From Microbacterium nymphoidis (GTDB taxonomy: Bacteria; Actinomycetota; Actinomycetes; Actinomycetales; Microbacteriaceae), in NCBI RefSeq assembly GCF_021044885.1, contig NZ_JAJNOD010000004.1, forward strand, positions 62,001-126,000: a stretch of DNA of 64,000 bases, in the 5' to 3' direction. The notes under the pieces were generated by a model, which saw only the letters and a list, made by a program, of their open reading frames with translations, searched no databases and was not told the DNA's origin. Shown here in pieces: positions 7,752 to 15,933 of the stretch. Position 1 is the first letter of the stretch. Each line of letters opens with the position of its first letter. The position numbers and the translations under genes are program-made.

Positions 7752-10700
7752 GTGCGGCACGACAACACCGAAGACGACGAGCGTGCGGGCGCGACGGTGA
7801 GGCCGATCGTTCCCGGCGACATCGACTCGCTCGCGCCCGGAGTGCATGTCACCCACGCCGCGCAGCCGACACGGGACGCCATCGTCCGCCAGGCGGCGGA
7901 CCTCGGCGGTCCCTCTCCGCTGCTGCGGTACCACGACATCCCGGAAGCGGGAATCGAGATCACCAAGGCCCATCCCGGCAGCCTCCCGCAGTTCATCACG
8001 GGCCGCTCCACGCTGCTGTCCGGACTGTTCCGCGACGAGGTGGCCCTCCGCACAGCCCGCATCGCGGCCGAGCGGATCACCACCAAGAACCTGGAACTGC
8101 GCGCAGTGCGGGGTCTGGATCCGGTGCATCTGGCCGTGGGGCTGGCCTCGTGGCGGATCGGCGGCGTCTCCTATACCGCGCCCGTGCTGTTGCGCCCGCT
8201 CGCCATCCGCCGTCATCAGCACGACTTCGAACTCAAACTCCACGGCAACTTTCAGATCAATCCCGAGCTCGTACGCGCAGCGCAGGAGCACTTCGGCATC
8301 ACGATCGACGGCCCGAGACTCGCGGCGCTCGCCTACGACGGCGGGGTGTTCAAGCCGCAGCCCGTGATCGATCACCTCCGTCGTGCCACCGCCCGCATCG
8401 ACACGTTCTCCGTGCACCCTCGTCTGGTGGTGTCGGTGTTCGCCGACGTCGCCAGCGCGATGTCCCGGGACGGTTCGCTGGATCACCCGGTGCTGAACGC
8501 GCTCGGCGGCCACCAGGACGATCGGGCCCGGCTGCGGGCGGCGCGAGGGGATGTGGTGCCGACCAACCCGGACACCCGGGCGCCGGCTGCCGACACGCTG
8601 CTGCTGGACGCCGACTCCGAGCAGGAGCGGGTGCTCGCGCGCATCATGGCGGGGCAGTCCCTCGCCATCACCACGCTTCCGGGAACCGGCGGCACCCAGA
8701 CGATCATCAACGCCGTCGGCTCGCTGGTCGACTCGGGCAAACGTGTGCTTGTGGTGAGCGCGCGTCGCTCGACGCTCGACGGCATCCGTCATCGCCTCGC
8801 GGGTGTCGGTCTGGACGCGCTCGCCATCGCACCCGCCGCGGTGCGCAAGGACCTGATCCGCGCCATCGGCCGCAACGAGAAGGCGGAGCAGCCGCAGGTG
8901 GCCGATGTGGACGAGGCGCTGGTGCGCCTGCGTGCGATCCTCACCGACTATCGTGCCGCGCTGTCCGCGCCGCATCCCGTCTTCGGCGTGTCCGCGCTCG
9001 ACGCCACCCGTGCGCTGTCGGCGCTCGCGCAGAAACCCACCGCTCCGAACACCGCAGCGCGTCTGGACACACGCGCCCTGCAGGCTCTCGCCAGCGGACG
9101 TCGGGAGGCCGCGGAGAAGCTCACCCTCGCCGCACGCCTGGGCGAGTTCCGCTTCGGGCCCGACGATTCGCCCTGGTACGGCGTCAGCTTCAGCACGACG
9201 GCATCGGCCACGGACGCACACGCCCTGGCCGCGCGTCTTCACAAGAGCGATGTGTCGAGCCTCCTGGAGCGCGGCTACGAGCTGATCGCACAGACGCGCA
9301 TGCGTCCGTTCCTCACCGTCGACGAGCTGGGGGAGTACCTCCGGCTGCTGCAGGGCATCGGCGAGTCCCTCGACAAGTTCCTGCCCACCGCGTTCGAGCG
9401 TCCGCTGGGCGAGATGATCGATGCACACGGCCCGCGGCGCGGTACGGCGGAGATGAGCAACGCCAACCGGCGGCGCCTGAAGAACCTGTCGCGGGATCTC
9501 GTGCGCCCCGGCGTCCACGTCGCCGATATGCACGCCGGGCTGCTGCGCATCCAGCAGCAGCGCACGCAGTGGCAGCGCTACGTCGAGCAGGGCGCCGTGC
9601 CCGAGGTCCCGGTGGGCCTGCACGACGTCACGGTGGCATGGCAGCGCGTGCACGCCGATCTCGCCTCACTCGACACAGTGCTCGGCCGCGCCGGCACCGC
9701 GCGGTTGTCGGCCATGCCCGTCGCACAGCTCGTGCGCACGCTCGCGGGCCTGGCCGCGGAATCCAAGTACTTCGACAACCTCGTGGAGCGGGCGAGCCTG
9801 CGCACCGAGCTCGCGCGCCTGGGCCTGGAACCCCTGCTGGAAGAGCTCTCTGTTCGCCACGTCGACGAGGAGCGGGTCAGCGACGAGCTCGAGTTCACCT
9901 GGTGGCAGTCGGTGCTGGAACACCTGCTGCAGAACGACCGGCGCCTCCTCGGTGCGAACACCTCCATCGTGGATCGGCTGGAGCGCGATTTCCGCCTGGT
10001 CGACGAGGCGCACAACGCCGCCTCCGGTCCGCTGCTGGCTGCGCGCCTCGCGACCGACTGGCGCATCGGCATCGTGGATCACCCCGACGAAGCGATCGGC
10101 CTGAAGCACACGCTGACGCGAGGCACACCGAGCCCGGGAGAGCTGGTGCGGGTCGCGCCCCACCTCGCCGACATCGTCGCCCCGGTGTGGATCGCCTCGC
10201 CCTACGAGGTCCCCTCGCTGGGCGATGACGTCCGCTTCGATGTGGCGATCATCGCCGACGCTGGTGCCATCAACCTGGCCGAAGCGGCCCCGGCCATCCG
10301 TCGCGCACACCAGATTGTCGCTCTCGGCGACCCGGCCACCCAGGCTCCAACACCGTTCCGCATCGCCACCTCCGACGACGGCGAGTGGGAGCCCGAAGAC
10401 CCCTTCGACGCCACCAGCGTGTTCGAACGGCTCGCGGAGGTCGTCCCGGTGGAGACGCTCACGCGCAGTTACCGCGCCGGCGGCGAGGACCTCGCCGAGC
10501 TGGTGAACGACGCGTTCTACGGCGGTGAGATCGTGTCGCTGCCGTGGGCGGGGTCGTACCTCGGTCGTGGCAGCCTCAGCGTCGACTACGTGGAGGGCGG
10601 CTTCGGCGCGCCCGATCCCGACTCCGGTGCGGTGGAGAGCACCGATGCGGAGGTGTCCCGTGTCGTCGCCCTGGTGGTGCAGCACGCGGTGAAGCGTCCG

Positions 10701-11474
10701 CGCGAGTCACTGATGGTGGTCACCGCGAGCAGGCGGCACGCCGAGCGGGTCCGTCGCTCCGTGGCCGCGGCGTTCGCGGGCCGCTCGGATGTCGCGGACT
10801 TCGTCTCGCGCGACGCCGGCGAGCCGTTCGCGGTGCTGACCCTCGAAGAGTCGGTGGCGGAGAGCCGCGACCGCGTGATCTTCTCGCTCGGCTTCGGTCT
10901 CACCAAGCACGGCCGTGTGCTCAGTGATTTCGGCGATCTGTCCACGCCCGACGGAGAACGCCTCCTGACGGTCGGGATGACGCGGGCGCGGCGCTCGATG
11001 GTGATCGTGTCCTGCATTCAGCCGTCCGCCTTCGATGACGGCCGCCTCGAGCACGGTGCCGCCACGCTGATGGGCATTCTCGCCGGCGTCGACGAGCGAG
11101 CCGCCGAGGTGTATCCGGAAGAGGACGTCGATGTGCTCACCCGCGGACTGGCGCGCGAGCTGCGACAGCTCGGAGCGGATGTCGAGCTCAACTACCGTGG
11201 CATCCTCCCGCTCGTGGCACGCCACGGCGACAAGGCCGTGGTGGTGGAGAGCGATCCGGACGTGGCCGACCAGTCGCTCCGCGAGAGCGTCCGGCTGCGC
11301 CCGCAGGCGCTGCGCAAGCTCGGCTGGCACTACGTGCGCGTGCACGCCTTCGACCTGTACAGCGACCCCGCCGGTGTCGCTCAGCGCATCGCGGTGCTCC
11401 TCGGCGTGGAGCCGGCGCCTTCGCGTGGTGACGAGACGCAGCCGATCGATGTGCAGCCGGTCGATGGGAACTGA
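7752..11474 (+). CDS. Large SF1 helicase-like protein with degenerate catalytic motifs
   Basis: A 1240-residue protein with the layout of the large SF1 helicases that end in a Vsr-like nuclease domain. The N-terminal ~290 residues are a family-specific region. Motif I, normally GPPGTGKSQT, reads LPGTGGTQT near residue 310, with Gly at 314 for the essential Lys. Motif II, normally a DE pair followed by A or S, reads IIADAG near 834-838. Motif III (GDPATQAP, ~858), the motif IV/V region (LTRSYRAGGEDLAELVND) and motif VI (VGMTRARRSM, ~1074) are kept. The C-terminal ~120 residues resemble the REase_MTES_1575/Vsr fold. GTG 7752 follows TAGTCT by exactly 6 bases (leaderless). Possibly a structural or DNA-binding relic of a helicase. 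Confidence 0.85.
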   Translation: MRHDNTEDDERAGATVRPIVPGDIDSLAPGVHVTHAAQPTRDAIVRQAADLGGPSPLLRYHDIPEAGIEITKAHPGSLPQFITGRSTLLSGLFRDEVALRTARIAAERITTKNLELRAVRGLDPVHLAVGLASWRIGGVSYTAPVLLRPLAIRRHQHDFELKLHGNFQINPELVRAAQEHFGITIDGPRLAALAYDGGVFKPQPVIDHLRRATARIDTFSVHPRLVVSVFADVASAMSRDGSLDHPVLNALGGHQDDRARLRAARGDVVPTNPDTRAPAADTLLLDADSEQERVLARIMAGQSLAITTLPGTGGTQTIINAVGSLVDSGKRVLVVSARRSTLDGIRHRLAGVGLDALAIAPAAVRKDLIRAIGRNEKAEQPQVADVDEALVRLRAILTDYRAALSAPHPVFGVSALDATRALSALAQKPTAPNTAARLDTRALQALASGRREAAEKLTLAARLGEFRFGPDDSPWYGVSFSTTASATDAHALAARLHKSDVSSLLERGYELIAQTRMRPFLTVDELGEYLRLLQGIGESLDKFLPTAFERPLGEMIDAHGPRRGTAEMSNANRRRLKNLSRDLVRPGVHVADMHAGLLRIQQQRTQWQRYVEQGAVPEVPVGLHDVTVAWQRVHADLASLDTVLGRAGTARLSAMPVAQLVRTLAGLAAESKYFDNLVERASLRTELARLGLEPLLEELSVRHVDEERVSDELEFTWWQSVLEHLLQNDRRLLGANTSIVDRLERDFRLVDEAHNAASGPLLAARLATDWRIGIVDHPDEAIGLKHTLTRGTPSPGELVRVAPHLADIVAPVWIASPYEVPSLGDDVRFDVAIIADAGAINLAEAAPAIRRAHQIVALGDPATQAPTPFRIATSDDGEWEPEDPFDATSVFERLAEVVPVETLTRSYRAGGEDLAELVNDAFYGGEIVSLPWAGSYLGRGSLSVDYVEGGFGAPDPDSGAVESTDAEVSRVVALVVQHAVKRPRESLMVVTASRRHAERVRRSVAAAFAGRSDVADFVSRDAGEPFAVLTLEESVAESRDRVIFSLGFGLTKHGRVLSDFGDLSTPDGERLLTVGMTRARRSMVIVSCIQPSAFDDGRLEHGAATLMGILAGVDERAAEVYPEEDVDVLTRGLARELRQLGADVELNYRGILPLVARHGDKAVVVESDPDVADQSLRESVRLRPQALRKLGWHYVRVHAFDLYSDPAGVAQRIAVLLGVEPAPSRGDETQPIDVQPVDGN

Positions 11475-11652
11475 TCCGGCGAACCCGCGGCAGCGCGTGG
11501 TCCGGGTCGGCTCGCGCCGCGCGAAGCTGACGGCGGCGCCCGGCACCTTTGCCGAACCGGCGGTCACGCAGGACGAGGCCGCGGCGCCCGTGTCCGCGGG
11601 TGAGGGGCCCAACGATGCGCGACTGCGCCAGGACGTCCCGCCGCACTACTGA
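11464..11652 (+). CDS. Small hypothetical protein (62 residues) overlapping the helicase-like gene
   Basis: The ATG at 11464 lies inside the last codons of the helicase-like gene in another frame (11-bp overlap), and the frame runs 62 codons to TGA 11650. The product is basic at the N-terminus and ends GPNDARLRQDVPPHY. I recall similar N-D-x-R-L-x-x-D-x-P-P-H-(Y/W) endings in short actinobacterial proteins, which argues for a real gene. A terminator follows 8 bp after the stop, consistent with a two-gene transcript. Function unknown. Confidence 0.65.
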   Translation: MGTDPANPRQRVVRVGSRRAKLTAAPGTFAEPAVTQDEAAAPVSAGEGPNDARLRQDVPPHY

Positions 11653-11660
11653 TGGCACGA

Positions 11661-11692
11661 GAAAGGGCGCCGACCGACGTCGGCGCCCTTTC
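11661..11692. terminator. Bidirectional rho-independent terminator
   Basis: GAAAGGGCGCCGAC (11661-11674) pairs perfectly with 11679-11692 around the loop CGAC, with A/T at the outer ends of both arms. It lies between the convergent 62-residue gene and mscL. Confidence 0.85.
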
Positions 11693-11701
11693 GCAGACGT
11701 G

Positions 11702-12112
11702 TTACGCGCGGTCCTTGGCGAGCAGGTCGCGGATCTCCGAGAGCAGCTCCTGTTCGCTGGGCAGGGCGATCTCCTCTTCGACGGAGGTGCCGGCCTTCGC
11801 GGCCTGGCGCTCCTTCCACTTGTTCATCGGCAGCACCAGGCAGAGGTAGACCACCAGGGCAACGGCGAGGAAGTTGATGATCGCGCCGATCACCGATCCG
11901 ATGCCGAAGGCCGTGACGCCGCCCTGGAGGTTCGGGACATTCCAAACGAGCGAGTCCAGGCTTTTCACCGAGAAGAAGAAGGCGATCAGAGGATTGATGA
12001 TCCCCTCGACCAGCTTCGTGACGATCGCGCCGAACGCGGCGCCGATGACGACCGCCACCGCGAGATCGATGACGTTTCCCTGCAGGATGAACTGCCGGAA
12101 TCCCTTGATCAT
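11702..12112 (-). CDS. mscL: Large-conductance mechanosensitive channel MscL
   Basis: A 136-residue MscL monomer that opens under membrane tension and protects against hypo-osmotic shock. The N-terminal amphipathic helix MIKGFRQFILQGNVIDLAVAVVIGAAFGAIV continues into TM1. TM2 is AIINFLAVALVVYLCLVLP, and the C-terminal bundle ends EQELLSEIRDLLAKDRA. The start at MIKGF is the family start; a GGGGAAAG element lies upstream. It is first in a minus-strand group with the FmdB-type zinc ribbon and 5-formyl-THF cyclo-ligase, an order also known from mycobacteria. Confidence 0.95.
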   Translation of the reverse strand: MIKGFRQFILQGNVIDLAVAVVIGAAFGAIVTKLVEGIINPLIAFFFSVKSLDSLVWNVPNLQGGVTAFGIGSVIGAIINFLAVALVVYLCLVLPMNKWKERQAAKAGTSVEEEIALPSEQELLSEIRDLLAKDRA

Positions 12113-12146
12113 GTTCTTTCCCCTACCCAATCTCCGTGCGAGACCG

Positions 12147-12401
12147 CTACGCGGAGGTCGTAGCGGAAGACGAACCCGTCTCAGCCTTCGATGATGACGC
12201 AGCGCTTCCGCCGCCGCCAGAGGACGCGCGGGAGTCCGTGCGATAGAAGCCGCCGCCGTTGAAGGTCACCCCGATCGATCCGTACTGCTTGCGCAGCGCT
12301 CCGCCGCATTCCGGGCAGGCCGTGAGGGCGTCGTCGCTGAAGGACTGGACGGCATCGAAGCGGTGGCCGCACTGCGTGCAGGCATAGGCGTAGGTGGGCA
12401 T
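12147..12401 (-). CDS. FmdB-family zinc-ribbon protein, resembles mycobacterial Ruc (Rv0991c)
   Basis: An 84-residue protein. Residues 1-40 are the FmdB/CxxC zinc ribbon MPTYAYACTQCGHRF ... LTACPECGGALRK with two C-x2-C pairs. The next stretch, GVTFNGGGFYRTDSR, is highly conserved in the family, and residues 56-84 are a disordered Ser/Gly/Ala tail. The same layout and genomic position (next to 5-formyl-THF cyclo-ligase and galU) is found for M. tuberculosis Rv0991c, reported as a redox-regulated chaperone (Ruc). Assignment as a Ruc counterpart is inference from motif plus synteny. Confidence 0.85.
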   Translation of the reverse strand: MPTYAYACTQCGHRFDAVQSFSDDALTACPECGGALRKQYGSIGVTFNGGGFYRTDSRASSGGGGSAASSSKAETGSSSATTSA

Positions 12402-12436
12402 CTGAGTGTTCTTTCGTGAATGGCGCCGCGACGAGG

Positions 12437-13033
12437 TCAGCGGGCGCTGGAGGTGAGGGCGATGATGGTGGTGGGAGTGACGATGCCGTCGACCGGCTGG
12501 TCGTGCGGCTCGCGGGGAACCGCGTCGAGAACCTCGTTGTCGTACACGACCGCGTACACCGGCGGGCACTTCTGCATGGAGCCGAGCGTCTTATCGAAGT
12601 AGCCGCGTCCCCACCCGAGGCGTGTGCCGTCGGACCCGACCGCTGCAGCCGGCACGATCATCAGGTCCGCATCGTCCACGGCCATGGGCCCGAGCAGCTC
12701 GCCCTCCGGCTCGGAGAGGCCGAACAGGCCCTCGTACTCGCCGCCGTCCGGTGTGGCCACCGTCCAGTCGAGGAGGCCGTCCGCTCGCGTGACGGGTAGC
12801 AGCACGCGGATGCCGCGCTCCATCGCGTCGTTGATGAAGGTCCGGGTGCCGGGCTCAGCGGGGGAGGAGAGGTAGCAGGACACCGTCCGGGCCCCGACGC
12901 GCTCGACCAGCTCGTCCAGCCGCCCGGCGATGTCGGCAGTGGCCTGATCGCGCTGGGACTCCGACAGCGACTGCCGCCGCGTCCGGATGTCCGCGCGCAG
13001 GGCCTGCTTCTCGTCCGCGATGTGTCTCGCCAT
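12437..13033 (-). CDS. 5-formyltetrahydrofolate cyclo-ligase
   Basis: A 198-residue enzyme that converts 5-formyl-THF and ATP into 5,10-methenyl-THF, recycling a folate storage form. The family core is clear: ALRADIRTRRQSLS at the N-terminus, ATP-binding basic residues, and the signature VGSDGTRLGWGRGYFDKTL (about residues 130-150), followed by VVYDNEVLDAVPREPHDQPVDGIVTP. The start at MARHIADEK is supported by TAGACT ending 7 bases upstream without a Shine-Dalgarno sequence. It is divergent from galU, 47 bp away. Confidence 0.94.
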   Translation of the reverse strand: MARHIADEKQALRADIRTRRQSLSESQRDQATADIAGRLDELVERVGARTVSCYLSSPAEPGTRTFINDAMERGIRVLLPVTRADGLLDWTVATPDGGEYEGLFGLSEPEGELLGPMAVDDADLMIVPAAAVGSDGTRLGWGRGYFDKTLGSMQKCPPVYAVVYDNEVLDAVPREPHDQPVDGIVTPTTIIALTSSAR

Positions 13034-13080
13034 ACCCCCGAGTCTACGGCGCACGACGGCGCATCCTTTAGAGTGGTTGA

Positions 13081-13968
13081 ATGTCTCAGTCTCGTATGAA
13101 GGCGGTCATCCCTGCCGCCGGTCTTGGAACGCGCTTCCTTCCCGCCACCAAGGCGATGCCGAAGGAAATGCTTCCGGTCGTCGACAAGCCCGCCATCCAG
13201 TACGTGGTGGAAGAGGCGGTCAACGCCGGGATCGATGACGTCCTGGTCATCATCGGGCGCAACAAGAACGCGATCTCGGACCACTTCGACGCTGTCCCCG
13301 AGCTCGAGAGCAAGCTCGTGGAGAAGGGCGACGACAAGAAGCTGCAGCAGGTGCTGGCCTCCAGCGACCTCGCGGACATCCACTTCGTGCGCCAGGGTGA
13401 GCCCAAGGGGCTCGGCCACGCCGTCCTGCGCGCGAAGGCGCACGTGGGCGACTCCTCGTTCGCGGTCATGCTCGGCGATGACCTCATCGACGAGCGCGAT
13501 CCGCTGCTTCCCCAGATGATTGAGCAGCACGCCAAGCGCGGCGCCGCGGTCGTCGCGCTCATGGAGGTCCCGCGCGAGCACATCCACCTGTACGGCGTCG
13601 CCGCCGTCGAGCCGACCGAGGATGAGGGCGTCGTCCGCATCACCGGCATGGTGGAGAAGCCCTCCGCAGAGGACGCTCCCTCCAACCTCGCCGTCATCGG
13701 ACGGTATGTGCTGGGTCCGGACATCTTCGATGTCCTCGAGCACACCGAGCCGGGCAAGGGCGGCGAGATCCAGCTCACCGACGCGCTTCAGGAGCAGGCC
13801 GCCGATGCCGAGGGCAATGGCGTGTTCGGCGTTGTGTTCCGCGGTCGTCGCTACGACACGGGCGCCAAGATCGACTACATCCAGGCCATCGTCCAGCTGG
13901 CCGTCGCCCGGCCCGACCTCGGTCCGGAGCTGCGCGACTGGCTGAAGGACTTCGCCGAGACCCTCTGA
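13081..13968 (+). CDS. galU: UTP-glucose-1-phosphate uridylyltransferase
   Basis: A 295-residue nucleotidyltransferase making UDP-glucose from UTP and glucose-1-phosphate for cell-wall glycans. It has the N-terminal nucleotide motif AVIPAAGLGTRFLPATKAMPKEMLP, then DKPAIQYVVEEAVNAGI, LGDDLIDE (metal site) and the C-terminal GRRYDTGAKIDYIQAIVQLA. TAGAGT ends exactly 6 bases before ATG and no Shine-Dalgarno sequence is present, so the transcript is predicted leaderless. It leads a plus-strand group with an acetyltransferase and a coiled-coil membrane protein. Confidence 0.96.
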   Translation: MSQSRMKAVIPAAGLGTRFLPATKAMPKEMLPVVDKPAIQYVVEEAVNAGIDDVLVIIGRNKNAISDHFDAVPELESKLVEKGDDKKLQQVLASSDLADIHFVRQGEPKGLGHAVLRAKAHVGDSSFAVMLGDDLIDERDPLLPQMIEQHAKRGAAVVALMEVPREHIHLYGVAAVEPTEDEGVVRITGMVEKPSAEDAPSNLAVIGRYVLGPDIFDVLEHTEPGKGGEIQLTDALQEQAADAEGNGVFGVVFRGRRYDTGAKIDYIQAIVQLAVARPDLGPELRDWLKDFAETL

Positions 13969-13985
13969 GTCTGACCCGTCGCCCC

Positions 13986-14618
13986 GTGGAACCGCAGATC
14001 GCGAGCAGGCACGGGTCCGTCTCGCTGCGGCTGGTGAAGCCGCGCGACGCACGGATCCTGCAGCACGAGCTCCTCTCGAACCGCTCCTGGCTGAGTCCGT
14101 GGGAGGCGACGCTTCCGGGCGGTCCGGTGTCCTTCGACATGCGCAGCGGCGTGCGCCGGCTCCTCCAACAGTACCGGGAGGGAGCCGGCGTCCCGTTCGT
14201 CATGGAGTACGACGGGGAGATCGCCGGCCAGCTGAACATCTGGGGGATCGCGCGCGGATCCCTGGCGTCGGCGACGATCGGGTACTGGGTGTCGGAGCGT
14301 TTCGCGGGGCGGGGGATCACCACCATCGGGGTCGCACTCGCCACCGACATCGCCTTCACCCAGTTGCGCCTGCACCGCATGGAGATCTGCATCCGGCCGG
14401 AGAACCACCCGTCCCGGCGCATCGTGGAAAAGCTCGGCTTCCGCTACGAGGGCCTGCGGCGGCGCTACATCCACATCGACGGTGACTGGCGGGACCACTA
14501 CGCCTACGCGCTCACGACGGAAGACGTGCCCCGCGGAGTCCTGAACCGCTATCTCCTCGGCGCGGTTCCGCGCGATGCCGCTGCCGTGCCTCCCGCCGAT
14601 CGGATCGGTCCGGCGTAG
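13986..14618 (+). CDS. GNAT N-acetyltransferase, RimJ-like
   Basis: A 210-residue GNAT protein resembling RimJ/RimL enzymes that acetylate protein N-termini. Visible features: SVSLRLVKPRDA at the start, IAGQLNIWGI, the acetyl-CoA loop GYWVSERFAGRGITTIGVALATD, and NHPSRRIVEKLGFRYEGLRRRYIHIDGDWRDHYAYAL. It starts at GTG 13986, 17 bp after galU, and is probably cotranscribed. In mycobacteria the rimJ gene lies at the same position, but there a MoeA/Glp gene sits between; none is present here. Confidence 0.9.
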   Translation: MEPQIASRHGSVSLRLVKPRDARILQHELLSNRSWLSPWEATLPGGPVSFDMRSGVRRLLQQYREGAGVPFVMEYDGEIAGQLNIWGIARGSLASATIGYWVSERFAGRGITTIGVALATDIAFTQLRLHRMEICIRPENHPSRRIVEKLGFRYEGLRRRYIHIDGDWRDHYAYALTTEDVPRGVLNRYLLGAVPRDAAAVPPADRIGPA

Positions 14619-14674
14619 TCCGACACGCCCAAAGCATCACCGGGAGCGTTGTCCGGCTCCCATATCGTGGACGC

Positions 14675-15700
14675 ATGGGCGGAACGGTACTCGGCGGCGG
14701 TGTGATCCTGGCGATCGCACTCGTCCTCTGGTTCGTGTACCTCGTGCCCGTCTGGCAGTCGCGCAGCCGCTTCAATGCCACCGAGCGGAATGCCGTGCGA
14801 CTGAACCAAGCGCTTCGGGTGCTGGCGGAGACCGCGGAGAACCCGGAAGAGCTCCAGCTCGAGCTGAACGCCCGCACCGCGCACGAACAGGCCCGACTGG
14901 CGCGCGCCGTGGAGGCGGAGCGTCTGCGGTCGGAGCGCGAGCGCGTCCGCGCCGCGGCTGCGGCCGTTCGTGAGCAGCAGCGCGCCGAGGCCCTTGTGCA
15001 GAAGGAGCGTGACCGGGTCGCAGCCGAGCAGGCACGCATCGACAAGGAACGTCAGCGGTCGGAGCTCGCCGCCGCGCGGGCGAAGCTCATCGCCGAGCGT
15101 CGTGCTTCGGCTGAGCGTCGTGCCCGGGCCCGGCGCACCACGCGTCTCGTCGCCACGCTTCTCACCGTCGCCGGGCTCGGTGGGCTTGTCTCCGGCGTCT
15201 GGCAGATCGTCGTCTCGGCGGGCACGGGATTCGGCGGTCTGGTGATCGCCGGAGGCGTGGTGGCCGTTGTGGCGGGAATCTCGGTGCTGCAGCGCATGAA
15301 CCGGGTCGCACGCCGTGCGGTGGTCCGCTCGGCGGCAGTGGACACGGTCGAGGCCGTGCCGGTGGCCACCCCGCGCCCGGCCGTGGTCGTGCCGGTCGTC
15401 GAGCGGGTGCCGGAGTGGCAGCCGCGCGTGCTTCCTCGCCCGCTCAGCACCGTGACCGGCACGTCGGCCGCCGCGGCCCAGGACGCTCGCGACGCCCGGG
15501 AAGCACTGCGCCGCGCTGCGATGGAAGAGGCGGCACGTCAGCGCGCAGCCGAGGCGGCTCCCGTGCCGATTCGTCCCGTACGCCCCGAGGCTCCGCAGCG
15601 ACCTGCCGCGGCCTCGCCGTACGCCCGGATGGGCGTCGTCAGCGACGAGGAGATCGAGGCGCACGTGCGCTCGCTCCTCGCCCGCCGCGCTGCGGGCTGA
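14675..15700 (+). CDS. Coiled-coil membrane protein, candidate Glp-receptor (GlpR)-like divisome protein
   Basis: A 341-residue protein with one N-terminal membrane helix (GGVILAIALVLWFVYLVPVW), a long charged coiled coil (about residues 45-155, rich in Arg/Glu/Ala), two further membrane helices (ATLLTVAGLGGLVSGVWQIVV and GGLVIAGGVVAVVAGISVL) and a proline/arginine-rich C-terminal tail. Position after galU and the RimJ-like gene, and topology, match the corynebacterial/mycobacterial membrane protein described as the receptor of gephyrin-like Glp in cell division. That link is inference. TATCGT ends 6 bases before ATG (leaderless). Ends at the start of a tandem repeat. Confidence 0.75.
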   Translation: MGGTVLGGGVILAIALVLWFVYLVPVWQSRSRFNATERNAVRLNQALRVLAETAENPEELQLELNARTAHEQARLARAVEAERLRSERERVRAAAAAVREQQRAEALVQKERDRVAAEQARIDKERQRSELAAARAKLIAERRASAERRARARRTTRLVATLLTVAGLGGLVSGVWQIVVSAGTGFGGLVIAGGVVAVVAGISVLQRMNRVARRAVVRSAAVDTVEAVPVATPRPAVVVPVVERVPEWQPRVLPRPLSTVTGTSAAAAQDARDAREALRRAAMEEAARQRAAEAAPVPIRPVRPEAPQRPAAASPYARMGVVSDEEIEAHVRSLLARRAAG

Positions 15701-15870
15701 GTATCGCGCTGCGGGTTCAGCCTCCGCGCGTGGCGGGTTGAATGTCGTGTTGCGGGTTGAATGTCGTTGAACGTCGCGTTGCGGGTTGGATGTCGTGTTG
15801 CGGCCTGGGCGCCGCGTTGCGGGGTCAGGCCGCGCTGGTGGCCGGATGTCGCGCTGTGGGCCGGGCGCTG
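15686..15870. repeat. Degenerate 19-bp tandem repeat, about ten units
   Basis: About ten head-to-tail units of 18-21 bp with consensus CGCGYTGCGGGYTGRATGT (one shortened unit at 15765-15774). The first unit begins inside the last codons of the membrane-protein gene and supplies its TGA stop; the array then fills most of the 233-bp gap to the next gene. There are no unique spacers, so this is not a CRISPR. No clear hairpin or ORF explains it. The bases 15871-15933 show nothing recognisable. Confidence 0.8.
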
Positions 15871-15933
15871 CTGCGCTCGTCAGTGCTGCCATGCCGGCGG
15901 ATGCTCACGCCGGAGTGGACACCGACCGACGCG

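Noticed and set aside
15686..15870. Possible CRISPR array
   Set aside because: The units abut directly, are degenerate and have no unique spacers; no cas genes are nearby.
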